A stretch of DNA of 64,000 nucleotides from positions 310,001 through 374,000 of the forward strand of contig CP053161.1 in assembly GCA_014607495.2 (NCBI GenBank), given 5' to 3'. Below, in pieces: positions 1 to 13,420 of this stretch (position 1 is the first letter of the stretch; each line of letters starts with the position of its first letter). Under the pieces are notes generated by a model. The model did no database searches, was not told where the DNA came from, and saw nothing but the letters and a program-made list of their open reading frames with translations. The translations under genes and the position numbers were made by a program. The DNA is from Carposina sasakii (lineage: Eukaryota; Arthropoda; Insecta; Lepidoptera; Carposinidae).

Positions 1-532
1 ATTGGTCGGGCTTATTATGACGTTTTACACTAAAATGTATGTGGGTGACATGTGTCAAAGTGACTGATACAGGCAAGTGATGTCACCGACGCCATATTTT
101 CAAAGAAGCGTTTTTCCGCGATATTTAAATATTAAACTTTTAATTTGATATTATGCAGTAAATTACATATTTACAGAATTGAAAAATACAACTTTTACTG
201 GGTTTTTAAACCTCCAGAGAATAATATAAAATAGATTATGAAAATCAGTCAAATAGCCTATTATGTAAGTAGGTACATAAATTAACAATAAATACAATTA
301 AAATTGGTCGCATAAAAGTAAATTTATTTTATTTGTTGGTAACATTAAAATACGTTAAAGTATATTTTTTAAAACAGTAACTCGATAGGTAATGTTACAA
401 ACATAAAACCGACCACCCACTGAACTGTTTTCGTTGTTTAAACATACGCAAATAAAATGTTACTAACATTTTAAAATGCAGTCTTGGTTTGGAATAAATC
501 TCTTCCTAGTAATAGGCTTAATTATATTTATA

Positions 533-735
533 AACTAGTGGACGCCCGCGACTCCGTCCGCATGGACTAAAATGAAATTATCCGGGATAAAAACATTTTC
601 CCGGGATACTGGAACAATATTTTAAACGAAATTGGTTCAGTTTTGAGTAGCGTGCACAAACGCAGGACAAAAATAAATCTCTTCCAAGTAATGTACAGAC
701 AGCAATCCGTTACATTTTTATTATATGTATAATTT
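533..735 (+). mobile_element. Lepidopteran repeat with GACGCCCGCGACTCCGTCC head, copy 1
   Basis: It starts ACTAGTGGACGCCCGCGACT, continues TCCGGGATAAAAACATTTTC, and ends near the CAATCCGTTACATTTTTATT block also found at 32,600. The class is not resolved; it is very common in lepidopteran genomes. Confidence 0.6.
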
Positions 736-3700
736 TCTTTCTCTAGTAACAAAGCTACTTAAAAATGCAACTTAGTTTTTCAAGAGAAATTTAGACCAAC
801 CTCTATCTAGACTACATACAATAAAAATGCCTCTTCATGTAGTGGTAGGCAGAGCTCACGGGCTTTTTAGGCGGAATACGAGTAGTTACACTTAAATCTT
901 ATGTTACACCAATATAAGGCTTGACTTTACTTGTATCAAATTATTACTATATAGGTATATGTCAATACGTTTGAGCTTCTATTTGTCTTGCCCATGCTAT
1001 ATTTTGAGCACTGTCACGGAATGTAGTAATTATTTCATTTAAGATTCCAAGGTGTAACACTGCGTATGCGTCTAAATTCTTCAGTAAAGTGCGAACAAAT
1101 TCACAAGTGTGGTCACACAACCACCGTTCACCACAATTGTGAACAATATTGTTGTGATCTAGAGGAACTGGATGAGATAGGCTGCTAAATATTTGTGTGT
1201 ATGACATTTGTATGGTCAACTGATTTAAATTGGTCGAATAGAAAAAAATAAGTCAATGGTTCATGTAATAAATAAGCCATTAAAATAACTCAACTATTGT
1301 GTCATTTGCAGTATTTACTATTTTATTAATTAAGTTGATAGTTGATATAAGATCAATGAGAAAGGTATATAAATGGTATAATTAACTTTTTACCAAGTAC
1401 CAAGCAAGTAGAGAGAGATATACAACAGTTTTGCCATTAAAAGTTACAGATCCGTTAAAAACTTGTACCGTTAGAATCTCTTCTGCATATATTTGTGTTA
1501 TTGACAACTTGATAATTGCCAAACAGATAATGCGCGTAGGCCATTTCTAGACACGTAACTGCATCTGTCAAGTAAAACCGAACGTACCTGAATCCGCACT
1601 CCGGACCTTCACCTTTATTTATGTACACTCAGACAGAATCACCCTTTGCGTCGCCCGCTCGACGCATGGGAACCAAGAATGCATTCAAAATGATTTATTG
1701 TAAATGGTTTTCTACTTTGTTGGCTAAAATAATAAGCGTGCGCCCAGATTGCTGTTCTAAATTCGATATTTTATTGTTATTTTTTTGCCTTTTACCAAAT
1801 TCCGATAGCCATGTGATTCCCGAAAATTGAATTTGCACTCCCTTTGTTGTGCCGTTACTGGACGATATAGACATCGGATGAGTCTGCGTTAATCTGATCA
1901 GATGAGATTGATTGTAATTAGTAGAAAGGATCGTGAAAGAGATAGCCTCTTCTCAGAGTGTAAAATGAATGAGACGTTCAAAACTCAAATAAAAACGTTA
2001 AAAGCACAGTAGGCATTGCGGGTGGCTTTGTGATCGCACACAATAGTGTCCCAGTCAAGAAGATTGACGCTTTAACTATGGAGGTGTTATGAGAATTAGT
2101 GGGCCATTATTGCTTTAAATGAAACTCTATGGTCAAGCAGAAAGCAGATAACAATAATTAGCTTGGACACGACAAAAAGTGACATAAATCCCGCATAATA
2201 AGTTCTCTTGTGCACAAAAAACGACGTCCGAGTTTACCTGGATAGCAGCTTTTTGCAGCGGTTCAGAACGTGGACCAATATAATAAACACCTCAATTCCA
2301 GGCAGAGGCATTGTTTAATGATTTTTCTGTTGTGATCTTGCACAATCTGCGACCGGGTGCGTTTTTTTAAGCTCGACTTGCGAGAAAAATAAAAGGTTTT
2401 GTGTGCATTGGTAGCGTTTAAACAAAAGGGACTAGAGACCTGTGCGAAGGTGTGATTTATTTATGACTTTGCATCAAGAACCTTTGCTTGACCGACTTTG
2501 GGTGGTTTCTAACGTGTTCAGTTACGATACGACTAAATTTAAGGTTGATGTTTATAGTTTATCAATCTAACGAAGTAAATCACGTTCCCTTTCTTTTGTT
2601 TCAGGAATAATATAGAAATGACGTGCTCGTGCCGTACACCAGAGCGTAGACCACAGGACGCCAATTAAAATTTTCGATCCAAGTACTTTAAACAAGCGAT
2701 TAAAAACCGAAAATGCTGGGGTCTCTTCTCTATAGAGTTGCCTCAGTATTACCCCAAATTTTCGCAAAAGACATCCACTTTCTTTCGGCTGTTGACAGCC
2801 GGTGTTTAGATAAGTAGATTCCCCGAACTTTCATATTGGTCCTCAATATTGAAACTAAGTTCTAGTCAATATCGAAATTGAGTTCTATAGCAATAGATAA
2901 GTTACCAGTAGAACAGAAGGTGCAGCATAGTGCTAAGTCCGAACCGCCACAGTTGTGGTATGCTGTATATTGCGTCTTGGATCGACTGTGCGCTGACAGG
3001 TCGCTACGTCACGTGGCTTCCCGGCGCACGACTTCAGTGCTGGATGCTACTAACTGTATACACGTAAGTACTATTGCTTTACTGTTATAGGTGTATTTCA
3101 CTTTGACTTTACTACTAACATTTACAAGTTTATTTAAATTACATGTTTTAATTATCGATTTACATTTACTATTTGTAATATTGTAGTAATTGAAGTACAC
3201 ATTTGTGTATGTACAGCAGTGAATGTCAATATTATTTTATATGTTATTTCTATTATCATAACTTTAGGTACTTGTAGTAGGTAGTTACGAGTAACGTCTT
3301 TTTCGTTGCAAAACTTGGCACTGTAGGATTGCCTAGTTCTCTTTTTTAGGCCAAGTTGTCTACCTACTTACAATTTTTAATAATTAATCTTGGCCTATAT
3401 TTTTTTGGCATAAGTCCACACGTTTTGTAATGACGTTCATTGACCTGTCTCCGTTTTTTTTCAACGTGTTGTTTGACGTACATTTCGTCTACTGTCTGCT
3501 GTCGCTATTTTTATGAAATACCCTTGTGTGGTCACAGCCTTTAACTTCAATAGAATCGCAAAACTAGTAAGTATATATTAAATCATAGCCTTAAAACACG
3601 TAGTAGTTCTAAATAAAATAAAATTTTCATTTAATAATCATTAAATATATTATTTACAATACATATAAATAAAACTTTAATATCAGATAAGATAGACATA

Positions 3701-4614
3701 AACGATCTAGTTTTAATGAGCCGGACGCCGAAGGTGTGTATAAATATTGATCTCGTTATAACAAACCCAAAAATAATATGGAACGCGATGCATTCAATTT
3801 AATTTGATTACAATTTATCGCCGATTTCAATTTCTCTAATGAAGAAAAGGTTAAATTAATTTCGGTAACAGCCATATTTTGTAATAGAAAATGTGACGAC
3901 GTTAATAGGCTGAGGAGTTGTCGTTAAGAGGGTAATCTATGGCCTTTTCTATTCTGACGACGTAAGGACGCAAAACTTGTCTGTTTGTGAGTCCTACGAA
4001 TACTTACCTCAGTCTGCAAAGTGGCTACTTACTATATAATTTACGATGTGGTTTTCATTACCCGTTTCTGTGTTTTCTGTAAAAACATGCAGTATAACTG
4101 CCCACATTTTATTATTTTCATCAAGTGAACGCTTATTTGCAGCCATAGTCTTGAGGAATGGTCGTACAAATTATGCTTTCTGCATTCATCTCTTCAAAAC
4201 ATATTGTTAGTTCAGCCGAAGATCGTAAATTCCTGAGCTGTTGTAAAGTTATGCTCAATTTTACATGTCAATTAGGATCGAAAGGAATGTCATAGCTCTG
4301 AGTTTTTAATCGTTTAGCAATGCCCTCGGGGAATACTAATACACAGGTGTTCTATTAGTAAAACTTTCATAGCTATTGTTGTCCTGATATGGTTTCAGGA
4401 CATGTATGTATCATGGTGCGATGTAAGTACCTATCATATGTGGTAGATTCATATAAAGTCATACATACGTGCTAAATTTTCAGTAATTATCATAAGTTTT
4501 AATGTAATTAAGTAATCACGTAAATAAGTGTCCAGGGAGGGCATTCAGTGTAGGTAATCTAGACTAAGATCAATAAATAAGTGGTCAACGTATGGTGAAG
4601 TTTCTGTATGTATG
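736..4614. other. No recognised gene; AT-rich sequence
   Basis: Apart from the candidate promoter at 2,940-3,063, the only recognisable word is TAGTGGTAGGCAGAGCTCAC at about 841-860, a scrap of the LINE/SINE tail seen at 56,791. A minus-strand frame at 2,567-2,767 is open but resembles nothing. Confidence 0.5.
2940..3063 (+). promoter_or_regulatory. Candidate promoter and first exon ending at a consensus donor
   Basis: A GC-richer patch holds TACGTCAC (a CRE-like site, 3,005-3,012) overlapping an E-box CACGTG (3,010-3,015). The initiator word TCAGT lies at 3,034-3,038, and a strong donor GTAAGT at 3,064-3,069. Together these resemble a promoter with a short non-coding first exon. No downstream partner exon was recognised, and the open frame across it resembles nothing I know, so this is a weak candidate only. 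Confidence 0.2.
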
Positions 4615-4810
4615 GGAAATCCTGGGAGGGACACCTGTATCACAAGGAACCAAGCGCGTCGGAGGGACCGACAAATTTGCCTGGAGCTTCCTTATCGAGG
4701 CAAACAGGCTGGTGGCCCAAAGAACCGAGGATGAGCAGGGCATTGCATCCGACACCATAACTGCGTTGTAACTCTGCGGCTGTCAGGGAGGCAAGCCGGG
4801 GTTGCGACAC
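4615..4810 (+). mobile_element. Probable decayed LINE ORF end
   Basis: The patch is GC-richer than its flanks. One frame gives RRRDRQICLELPYRGKQAGG followed by PKNRG and a stop; this resembles the GKRPxGGPKxRW stretch near the C terminus of many insect LINE reverse transcriptases. The frame then shifts. Recognition rests on this short motif only. Confidence 0.35.
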
Positions 4811-7304
4811 CTTGTATGAAGTAGCTTTGGCTAGTTTTATGTAAATTCGTGTTATGATTTTTGGACATTCAACGTTTGTCCACGATATTTATTTTGCACA
4901 CAGAAATGTCGCGACGATGTGTTAAATTGGGTGGATTTAATGTAAAATACATAATTATTGTGCTTTGTTTACAATGTCAAGTTAATCCATACCAGTCTTA
5001 CAAATTCCAAATTTACTTTGGCAAAATACATTGTAGTTACATTCCTCTATCTGTACACTAAATTTTATCGAGATCTGTTTAGTCGTTTTACTATGTCGGA
5101 TTTCTTGCTCATACCTCCGGAAGATTAGTCAAAACATAACCTTGACCGACCAGTTCAACCTACTCAAATTATTCAAAGGCTTATGAACAAACAATAGGTA
5201 ACAAGACCTTACCTAGGTCGAAACTGAGGCGTATAGTATATCCTCATAAATCTTATAATGCAAAATAAATAGGTAGAACAACTTCTCGAAATGTAGAGTA
5301 GGGGTAAGTGTCAATTTTCTTTCTAATGTCATTTGCCCCGTTTAATGGGAAGTATGTCAAGTTTTTCGAAACTATCGATTCCCCCAATGTTACTAGACAT
5401 AAATTTTCCTAGACTCAAGCTCACTAACCACATGTCAACAAGTCAGTTAAATTACACAGTACATACAACTATTAGCATATATATTAGGTTTTTGCATACC
5501 AATATGTCTAATTAGAATTTGGCATTTGATGATATCGGCATATGGTATAGGGTGGGTGAACTTTGCTTAGCTTAATTAAAATCTTAGGCGCCAGAACAAG
5601 ATCTATTAATAATATGTACCAAAGGGATATGTTTTGCTTTAACCATAATTTATACGCGAAGTGTTGTGAAATACAAACATACGAAATTAATTAAGTTATT
5701 AGCGTCTTATTAGAATATTTTATGTGGTAGTTTGTTGTTTTAATTTTATTTAACTGTAAAGAGTAGCCATTTTTATTACTTTACGTGTGCTAAGTTGCAT
5801 CGCCATACAAATTATTTTAGTTAAAGGTTAACTAAATCCAATAAACAGTTTAAAACAAAAAAATAATTTTAATATAAGTATCTATATAAATACTAATGAA
5901 CTTTTGTAAGCTATTATAAATACCAAAGGAATAGCTAGCATTCAGCCATTAAAATAACTATACGGCCTTTCTACTTATTGAGCATCTAATAAAAATGACA
6001 GCTCAAGAGGCCTATTATCTCCGACTCTATTGTTCGTGGATGTGTCCATAGTCATGTAAATTACTACCGACAGCGCTAACATTGGCGTATATTCAGTGCT
6101 ACTTTAATCTTGACATGATATTGTTAGGCTGCGTCTAGATTTGTGAATGTTGTGACAAGCTCACGAGGTGTAAATAATACAGTCAGTTTAGAAAGATATA
6201 AAATGAAAGAAATTTAATAGGAAAGGAAGTGGACTTATATTTTATTTGTTATATTTTCCATGGAATTCTATATTATAAATCGAAAATTTACCTTCACCAT
6301 CGAAGAATCTCTTCATGTCCTTATTCAATACTTATGGGTATTATAACAGCTAGATAATTTTGTAGACAGAAGAATATCTGACTGTGTGAATTTGTATTTT
6401 AGTGTTCCTTATATAAAAATCTACTTCCTATAAATTGTTTAGGGGGAAGTCTAAAATTAATAGTAGGTACTGTTGGGCCAGCTCTACGAGTACTGGTTGA
6501 ATTTAAAGACGCTATACACCTGAGGGTAATATTATGCACAATTTTACAGCGATGTCACATCTGAGAAGTGTGGACACAGCATAACATTTGATACTGGGGA
6601 CACATTTTTATTTGCACAATACAATCGACGGCAGACATTAGTGTGGGCCGTATTTCATTGTTTAGCGTCATTTGAGGCGATGTGGCTCGCGTTACGCCGC
6701 ATGCGCAGATTACAACATGACACGTCTAGACGTATGAAACGTAGACGTTTTTTTATTGGGAAGGTGTGGTAGAAAATACTGTAATATTACATCATACTTT
6801 CGAACTTGCATATTTTACTGGCGTCAGTACATGATTTCGTTGCTATAACTTTAGAAATGCTGTTTTTTTACCCATCGCCATGGGAGTTTTGGTACTTAGA
6901 GCTCGTCTTTACTCCCCATGAAATATGCATGCTTCAGCTTTTTATATATAAACAATAATTTCGGAACGTTATATATTAATCTAGTGATAAAAACATACAA
7001 TAACAGGTAACAGAACTAGACTGTTTTAATCGGGGATAATAAAGTATCTAAAGATAATATTTTAGGCATGTGGTCCTCAGTTTGTACCGTAAATTAACGG
7101 TTTATCAAGATATGTCTGATATATAATAAATAATGCTAATCTCAGTTGTTTGTAGTTACATTAAAATAACCACATAATAACAAGAACTAGTAGGTACTAT
7201 AGTGGTACTATTGAGGAACTATTCGATACAAAAATGTTATTGTTGACTCGTCACATAGATGTAATGTTTTGGAAAGCTGCTCTTACTCTGCGTGGGCTTC
7301 GGCC
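4811..7304. other. No recognised gene or element
   Basis: AT-rich sequence with short frames only. Nothing I can name. Confidence 0.5.
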
Positions 7305-7307
7305 TTA

Positions 7308-7561
7308 AGGCTTGGTCATACAGAGAGCGTATTTAACGCGTTAGCGTTTTACGCTCTAACGTCGCGTATTTCCAGTGTGACTACTTTGATAAATACAACA
7401 TAACGCGACATAATAACGCTGCGTCAGAGTGGAGAGTGCATAATTGCTCTATGTGATCGTATTAGCCTGGTTCAGTACAACACAACATCGCGAAGCTATA
7501 ACATACCGCTGTGGAAAACGCTCTACCATGCGTTAAATACGCTCTCAGTTTGACCACGCCT
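7308..7561. mobile_element. TTA-flanked MITE (PIF/Harbinger-like)
   Basis: The ends are inverted repeats over more than 30 bp: AGGCTTGGTCATACAGAGAG then CGTATTTAACGC on the left, and the complement of AGGCGTGGTCAAACTGAGAG then CGTATTTAACGC on the right. TTA borders both ends (7,305-7,307 and 7,562-7,564), the target duplication expected of PIF/Harbinger-type elements. Non-coding. Confidence 0.7.
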
Positions 7562-7564
7562 TTA

Positions 7565-8774
7565 GTAGGGACAAGATTTCATAGTAATTTCTATGATACA
7601 TTGCTCAGAGCAACTATAATAGTTAAAAGTTCTTTTTATGTTAAAAATATAACTTAAGGAAAGATGCATTGCTTGTGAAAGATCTAAATCAAATATGCCT
7701 TATTTAGAAGTAATTGTTTGGTGATTTCAATGAAAAAGATTTATATCTATCATTTTTAAAATCATTACATAGTTATTGCTTTCTAAATTTTATATCGGCC
7801 ACCAATGGCGTGACCATTTGTGATCCCTATAAAAGTTGTAGGTACCTACTGACTGTGCCCACCATGAGAGGCCTAATAAGTGCGAGCATGTGTACAAAAT
7901 TCATTTTAATATCTCTTTTATAACTCTCGAGATAATTAGCATGACAATGCTCCTACGATACATAAAATATTTAAATAAAGACCTCAGAAAAATGACCTCG
8001 GTTCACCGTGATGTCTTTCTTAGTAACTTGTATACATATACCTATACACATGTATAATACGCATCCGTGTATAAAAGGGGTTCTTGACAGAAAGTGAAGG
8101 TACGTTTTTAGGGTTCTGATGTAAGAAAAGTAAGCAATGATGACTCATGTAACTCAAAGAGAGCTTTAACTTCCTTAAGCATAGAAAAAGTAAATAATTA
8201 AGTAATATAAACTGTTCCATTTAAAACTACTGATAAATAGTGCACTCTTAGTTATTGTTCTACGACCAATTATTGAGATTACAAGAGTAAAATGATTCAA
8301 ATATCGTTCACAAGCGTATTCGTTAACGCCATCCTAACATTTACTGAAACAATTCATGAAGATTGTGTTATAAAACTACATACCAAGGTGTATTGATTTT
8401 CGAAAGAAACCCTAATAAGTACTGGGTGCTCCTGTGCCCCATGCCTAATGGCTAAAATCTAGGGATATTAAAATAAAAACGTTAATCGAACCCACACATT
8501 ACTCTTTTTGTCGCACTTACCCGCTTATCAAACCAAAGGTACGTGACAATAAATTAATTAGCATAGCTCTGCGACCCAGATCTGGCCGACTCCGGCTGGA
8601 TCAGGTCAGGTGGCCTCGACTCGAGAGGGAAACGGAAACTGGGGATGTTGCCACCATTGAAGGGTTACAGCGTGTGTGGTTTTGTTTGGAGGGTGCTTTT
8701 TGATAATACATGTATTGGGGACTGTTTCCGGATAGATAGGGTTTTTTGTCTATAGTATTCATGTATTCTTGAAG
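7565..8774. other. No recognised gene
   Basis: AT-rich except for a short GC-richer patch at about 8,570-8,660 (GATCTGGCCGACTCCGGCTG, GGTGGCCTCGACTCGAGAGG), which may be a scrap of a mobile element but was not matched to anything else in the window. Confidence 0.4.
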
Positions 8775-9100
8775 ACATCAGCTGCATCTTCGTGCATGTT
8801 GTAGGATTCGTCTTAGAACTCAGCCCAAGTAGCATGACTTGCGAAACACGATATGATAAACCGATTTATCGACATTTTGTCTGTCAAAATACGATAAATA
8901 TAGCCGCCATGTTGAATTTCGTATAGAGACGATACGATATCGTACGATACGATATCCACGATGCGTGGTCATGCTAGGGGGCTGCTAGGACCCTTCTCTA
9001 AGGTAATGCAACTGGTCACTGATCTTTTACATCTGATCCCATTGTGCTAAATGTAGCTGTGGGGTCATCTTCGTGATCTTGCAGTTTGAATGTGTACTGA
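8775..9100 (+). mobile_element. SINE-like repeat (second family), interrupted by a MITE
   Basis: Shared blocks with the copies at 20,912, 36,435 and (inverted) 10,940 are CATCAGCTGCATCTTCGTGC, GCATGTTGTAGGATTCG, AACTGGTCACTGATC, and TGTAGCTGTGGGGTCATC followed by a TTCGTGATCTTGCAG end. A 141-bp inverted-repeat element (8,833-8,973) is inserted in its middle. Confidence 0.6.
8833..8973. mobile_element. Small MITE with CATGAC termini
   Basis: The element begins CATGACTTGCGAAACACGAT and ends ATCCACGATGCGTGGTCATG, so the ends are imperfect inverted repeats (TAGCATGAC/GTCATGCTA including flanking bases). The centre carries repeated ACGATACGATATCGTACG palindromes. An inverted, older copy lies at 42,624-42,766. 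Confidence 0.65.
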
Positions 9101-9898
9101 ATTTTGTAATTTTTGTAAGTATTCTTATTTCATTGGAGGAGGCATTATGTTTAGGCAGTGGCTGTAATGCTGATGATGATTTTTTTTCGACCACCACCGT
9201 AGTGTGGTTTACAAATTGAATATCTACGAAATTAGAATATTTCCAGATTTTTTATAACCTTAGATTTTTTATTGGTTTGTCCAGCAGTATATGTAGTTAT
9301 AAACTGTAGTTTCTACCCTAACAACAATCTAAAATTATCTACCTATATATATCAACCCTCTATATCAATAAGTTGTACTAAAGGGTCTTTGCTACAACCT
9401 CGATTTGCAATATCAAATCTTGGGCAAGAAAATTTTATGTAAGTAATGTTGAATATTCTATTTACAGCCCTTAAACTGAATTAACCTCTTATCAATTTGT
9501 CATTCGATTCGCGAAACTTACCGAAACGCGGCTATAGAAACAAAATACTCTGTAAAGTTTAAAGGGCGATGACATCCAAAAGCAAACCCATATAAATGCA
9601 GGTTGCCGAGTTCATTTACAAAGATAGTGTGGTCGGTTCTGACCGTCACTCTTAAAATTACGTAAAATTAGTCCTACCTGTCCCTTTCTCTCACAGCTAT
9701 TTATGTTTAGGGCTAGCGACCCGCCCCGGCTATGCATTCGGTTAAGAGGTGGTGGATTTATTTACTGATTGAGTGTGATTGTTTATATGATGATTACTGA
9801 TTGGAGTTCGAGTTTCAGAATGGCTTCTATCCAACTATGGATAACTTATTCTGCCAAAGTTTTCAATATTTCACTTAAAAAAAAACTTCTAAATATAT

Positions 9899-10136
9899 AC
9901 CTTAGGGGTAGGCAGAGCACCAAGGGCCGATAGAACCACATGGTGCCACTTCTGATCAATATTGAGGGTATAGTTGAGATGTACAAGTTCGGTTAGTAGT
10001 GACAGGTGGTCAGCCCATCGCCTACAAAACACCAAGACCCTCTTGTCCCTCTACTGACTTGTACAGTATGCCCGGGAAGAGAAGCAGCTGTAGTATTATA
10101 CGTTTTCTTTCACTCCCAGAGCAGCATAGAAGAAAG
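9899..10136 (-). mobile_element. SINE-like element (same family), copy lacking its tail
   Basis: It matches the 37,097-37,364 copy from GGGGTAGGCAGAGCACCAAG to CCCAGAGCAGCATAGAAG. It lacks the TACATACA tail and the AATCACGCC block, so its element 3' end has been lost. A GAAA simple repeat follows at 10,129-10,149. Confidence 0.7.
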
Positions 10137-10716
10137 AAAGAAAGAAAGCTTCTGAATAGATCTTAGTTATCTACAAAGTAGATTTTTCAGACGATAAGGT
10201 TATGTATTATAACTTTATACCTACAATTGAATAATTAAAATTGCTTACTAGGCTTAGTTTTTACATCTCACAGTTTTGTTTAGTTAGGTTACTAGGACGA
10301 GATTAATTGAGCATTTAAAGTTTTTTCTTCGATATAAGTTTAATGAAAACATGGTTATTCGTAGTTCAAATGTAATATTTAGTACTAAATTTCAACATTC
10401 AGGACATATCTCACGCCACCAATTTCGTCATAAACGTTGCAGTAATAGCAAAATTAAATGTTTCTTTTTAATTTAGTATACGTCATAATGGGAGCTGCGG
10501 CGGGCTTTTGATCTGATCGGCCAATATACGTAATTGTAGGTTTAGTTTATAATATTGTGGTGTAAGTGGTTAAGAATAAGCGGAAAAAAGCACTGCACAA
10601 ATTGTTGATCTAGTGTCTGTCTAGGTACGAGTATAACTTTCGTTTAAAATATACAGAAAAACATAGAACCTATTTTTAACTTTTATGTCAGTTGAAAACA
10701 GATGACCAACGATCAT

Positions 10717-10852
10717 AAGACATAAATAAATAAATAAATATTCACACACTACATAACACATTAACCTAGTCCCACATTAAGATCCCTAAGGTCTTGTGTC
10801 GTGGGTACTAATCGCAGGCAGGATCACTACCTACTAGACCAATCGGCCGTCA
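10717..10852. mobile_element. Non-LTR-type repeat with AAAT tail, internally deleted
   Basis: It starts with TAAATAAATAAATAAATATT, then ATTAACCTAGTCCCACATT, GTCTTGTGTCGTGGGTACTA, and ends AGGATCACTACCTACTAGAC and CAATCGGCCGTC. The block order matches a very common lepidopteran interspersed repeat, here lacking its central part. Family name not assigned. Confidence 0.5.
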
Positions 10853-10939
10853 TCCGTCCGAAAGCACATGATCATAAAATTCTCAAACTTGTATCAAATT
10901 AAAAACATAGGTAACATTTTCCGAGACATATCTACATCC

Positions 10940-11108
10940 CTATAGAACCAGCCAGAACTGCAAGATCATGAAGGAGAAACTCCAGCCTCGTTTAACATAG
11001 TGGGATCAGATCACTGACAAATTGCTAGTTTATAGCCTGAGAGAATGCCCGTGAGTCGTTTAGTCGACTCTTACGACGTACACAGAAAGAGATCATGCGG
11101 CAGATGTA
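10940..11108 (-). mobile_element. SINE-like repeat (second family), inverted copy
   Basis: On the minus strand it reads CGCATGATCTCTTTCTGTG, TACGTCGTAAGAGTCGAC, CAGTGATCTGATCCCACTAT, and ends CTTCATGATCTTGCAGTTC, matching the copies at 8,775, 20,912 and 36,435. Confidence 0.6.
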
Positions 11109-13084
11109 TTCTAGGAAAGACCTGCATCAACATAGGAGACATTTTCCAAGGCAACAATAAATAAATCCCTTTATATTAAGTTTACCGTAAGTCTTTAGAG
11201 CGAGTTCTGTTCTGACACAGTTTCCCACCCGCTTTGATCTCGCGTCTTGCACCAGAAATGTAAAGAACTTCTTTTTTACGCGGCTGAAGTGTTTTTAATG
11301 AATAGGTATTACATTTACCGGGGGCCGGCCTTTATACCATAAACTGTTGATGTCTTATTACCGCGTCCACCGGTGTACTGCCTCGATTATCCGTAAAATA
11401 TATTCAGTGTTAAAAATTTAATTACCTACGTACACGATTTTCTCCGCAAAGTTTACTAGACCTTATACATGCTTGTCACTGTCTACCTACCAATAATTAT
11501 GGGTTCTCAGACAAAAATAATATCCAGACCGCCTACTTTATAAGTACTTTAAAATTGATTGTTTGGTATCGTCCGTTCTTTTGTGCTTTTTGAGTTTTTG
11601 TTGATAAACTCGTCGACAATAGTTCTCATGTCGTATTAAAAAAGCTGTGATCGATTGAGTGTGCTGCATCCGTTTTTATTATACGAAAACCGGCATGCAT
11701 TATGAATATTAAAAACATCGATTTTTAATCGTGTAGGGCGTTAAGAATTTGGTAAGCTTACTCCCATAAATTACCTACCGATTACTATAACTGGTTGTTA
11801 GCGGTGTCAGAATATAGTTAAATTAACGAGAAATTTAGACAGAAAGAAAGTTATGGAAAGTACATACAAACTATTTTAAATTACAGCCGAAGTAATTAGG
11901 CAACTCTTTAGCTCAGTACCAAACAACCGCATCATAATTTACATCAGCTTTATAGCTCGGAAATTAAAGCCAAATTGATCGTTAAATAGCTTCGTAAATA
12001 TTTTCGTATACACATTTTTTATTACAACCGTATTTGCTTGTGATTGCTAAATGCATACTAATGATATTTAATATGTTCCGACGAATTGCGTTTTACTATC
12101 TGTTTAGTTTTTGTGGTGGAATCTGGCTCGATGCGGTCGGAAATTATTTGGGATATAAAAAACATGTAATTATTTTTTATTCGAATATCAATGGTACTCC
12201 TGCCCTTTCTACGGGCACCTGTGAGGCGATGAGTCGATCAAAACCACTTTACGATTATTAAGCTCCGCGATTGACAAGCGGGAAGATATTCCTGTCCTCC
12301 CCATATTTTTATTGCGTGTAAACCTGTCGGCTCTTTTTTATATCATCTCTTTTAAGTGACATAAATTCTAATACAGAGTCCATTTGTGTATCTCGGACGT
12401 CTTAAAAGGCATGGGGATAATCGTTTTTCTGCTTTTTACAAGGAACTTATTTCAATTATCCGAACGTTTCATGGGTATAAAGTTAGTGGTGTGTGTATGC
12501 GTTGGCGCCCCGGTGAGATGGTAGGACGTCTTTTCATTTTTATATTTCGAAGACGCTAATTTAATTATGGAATTTTATGCTTTTTTTAAGTTTCACACAG
12601 TCGTTTCCTGCCAGTAGTAGTATTTTTTTGTATTAACTGTTGTTTTAAATGTGTTCGATGTTCCCAACGGTGGATTGTTCGAATATTGAACTGTTAAAGA
12701 TCTATCTCTACATGTTACATGGAATGTTCATTTCCTTATGATACTAAGTACTAAGTAAATATCTAGTAAAGCAATAAATTTATAAAATCTTAGTAAATTG
12801 CTTTTAAATACAGTTATAATTAATATAACTAAAACTTACAGTTATTATCTTGATCAGAGACCTTTGAATATTTTAATCCGTGTAGGTGTATCGGTTGATT
12901 TGATAAGGGATAATAATGATGAGATTTGTATGAGATTAATGTTAGAAAGAAGTTTTGTGTCACACGACAAATTGACTCCGTAAGCAGAGAACTTAAAGTT
13001 TGATAGAGGTGACAAAGAGTAAATATCTAAGCTACACTAAAGTAAGCGATCTTGAGAGATTTTTAGTATTTTTCTTTCATTCAA
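11109..13084. other. No recognised gene or element
   Basis: AT-rich sequence. The small frames here (for example 12,034-12,261) lack codon bias, motifs or splice context. Confidence 0.5.
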
Positions 13085-13148
13085 CCACATTAGTCGTCAT
13101 CATGCTACTTACTCCCATAATTTCTTTCATACAGTTAATCCAACAATA
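13085..13148 (-). mobile_element. RTE-like LINE remnant
   Basis: The minus strand reads CWINCMKEIMGVSSMMTTN, which lines up with CWMDCVRNDM...GVSYEMTDN of the better preserved copy at 33,048-33,354. It is short and decayed, with no flanking duplication seen. Confidence 0.5.
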
Positions 13149-13240
13149 CACGGCTGTGTTCACAAGATAATTAATATACTAAAGCTACAATAATCCGAAT
13201 TATACATAACATCACTCCTCAATACCATAAGAGTTGTCAG

Positions 13241-13420
13241 GACCTTACATCCCAGCATATGTCGCCTCGTCCACATTCATCAAATTCTTCATACTAACTC
13301 GTCTTATGCGACGTTGCTGTGAAGGACCTTAGGTACATACATTCCCAGCATATGTCTATCGCCTTGTCCACATTCATAAAATTCTTCACACAAATTCTTA
13401 TGCGATGTAGCTGTGACTTA
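13241..13420. repeat. Imperfect tandem duplication, two units of about 85-95 bp
   Basis: Unit 1 (13,241-13,324) and unit 2 (13,325-13,420) share GACCTTA, CCCAGCATATGTC, CCACATTCAT, AAATTCTTCA, CTTATGCGA and GCTGTGA in the same order. The second unit has small insertions. No function is seen. Confidence 0.65.
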
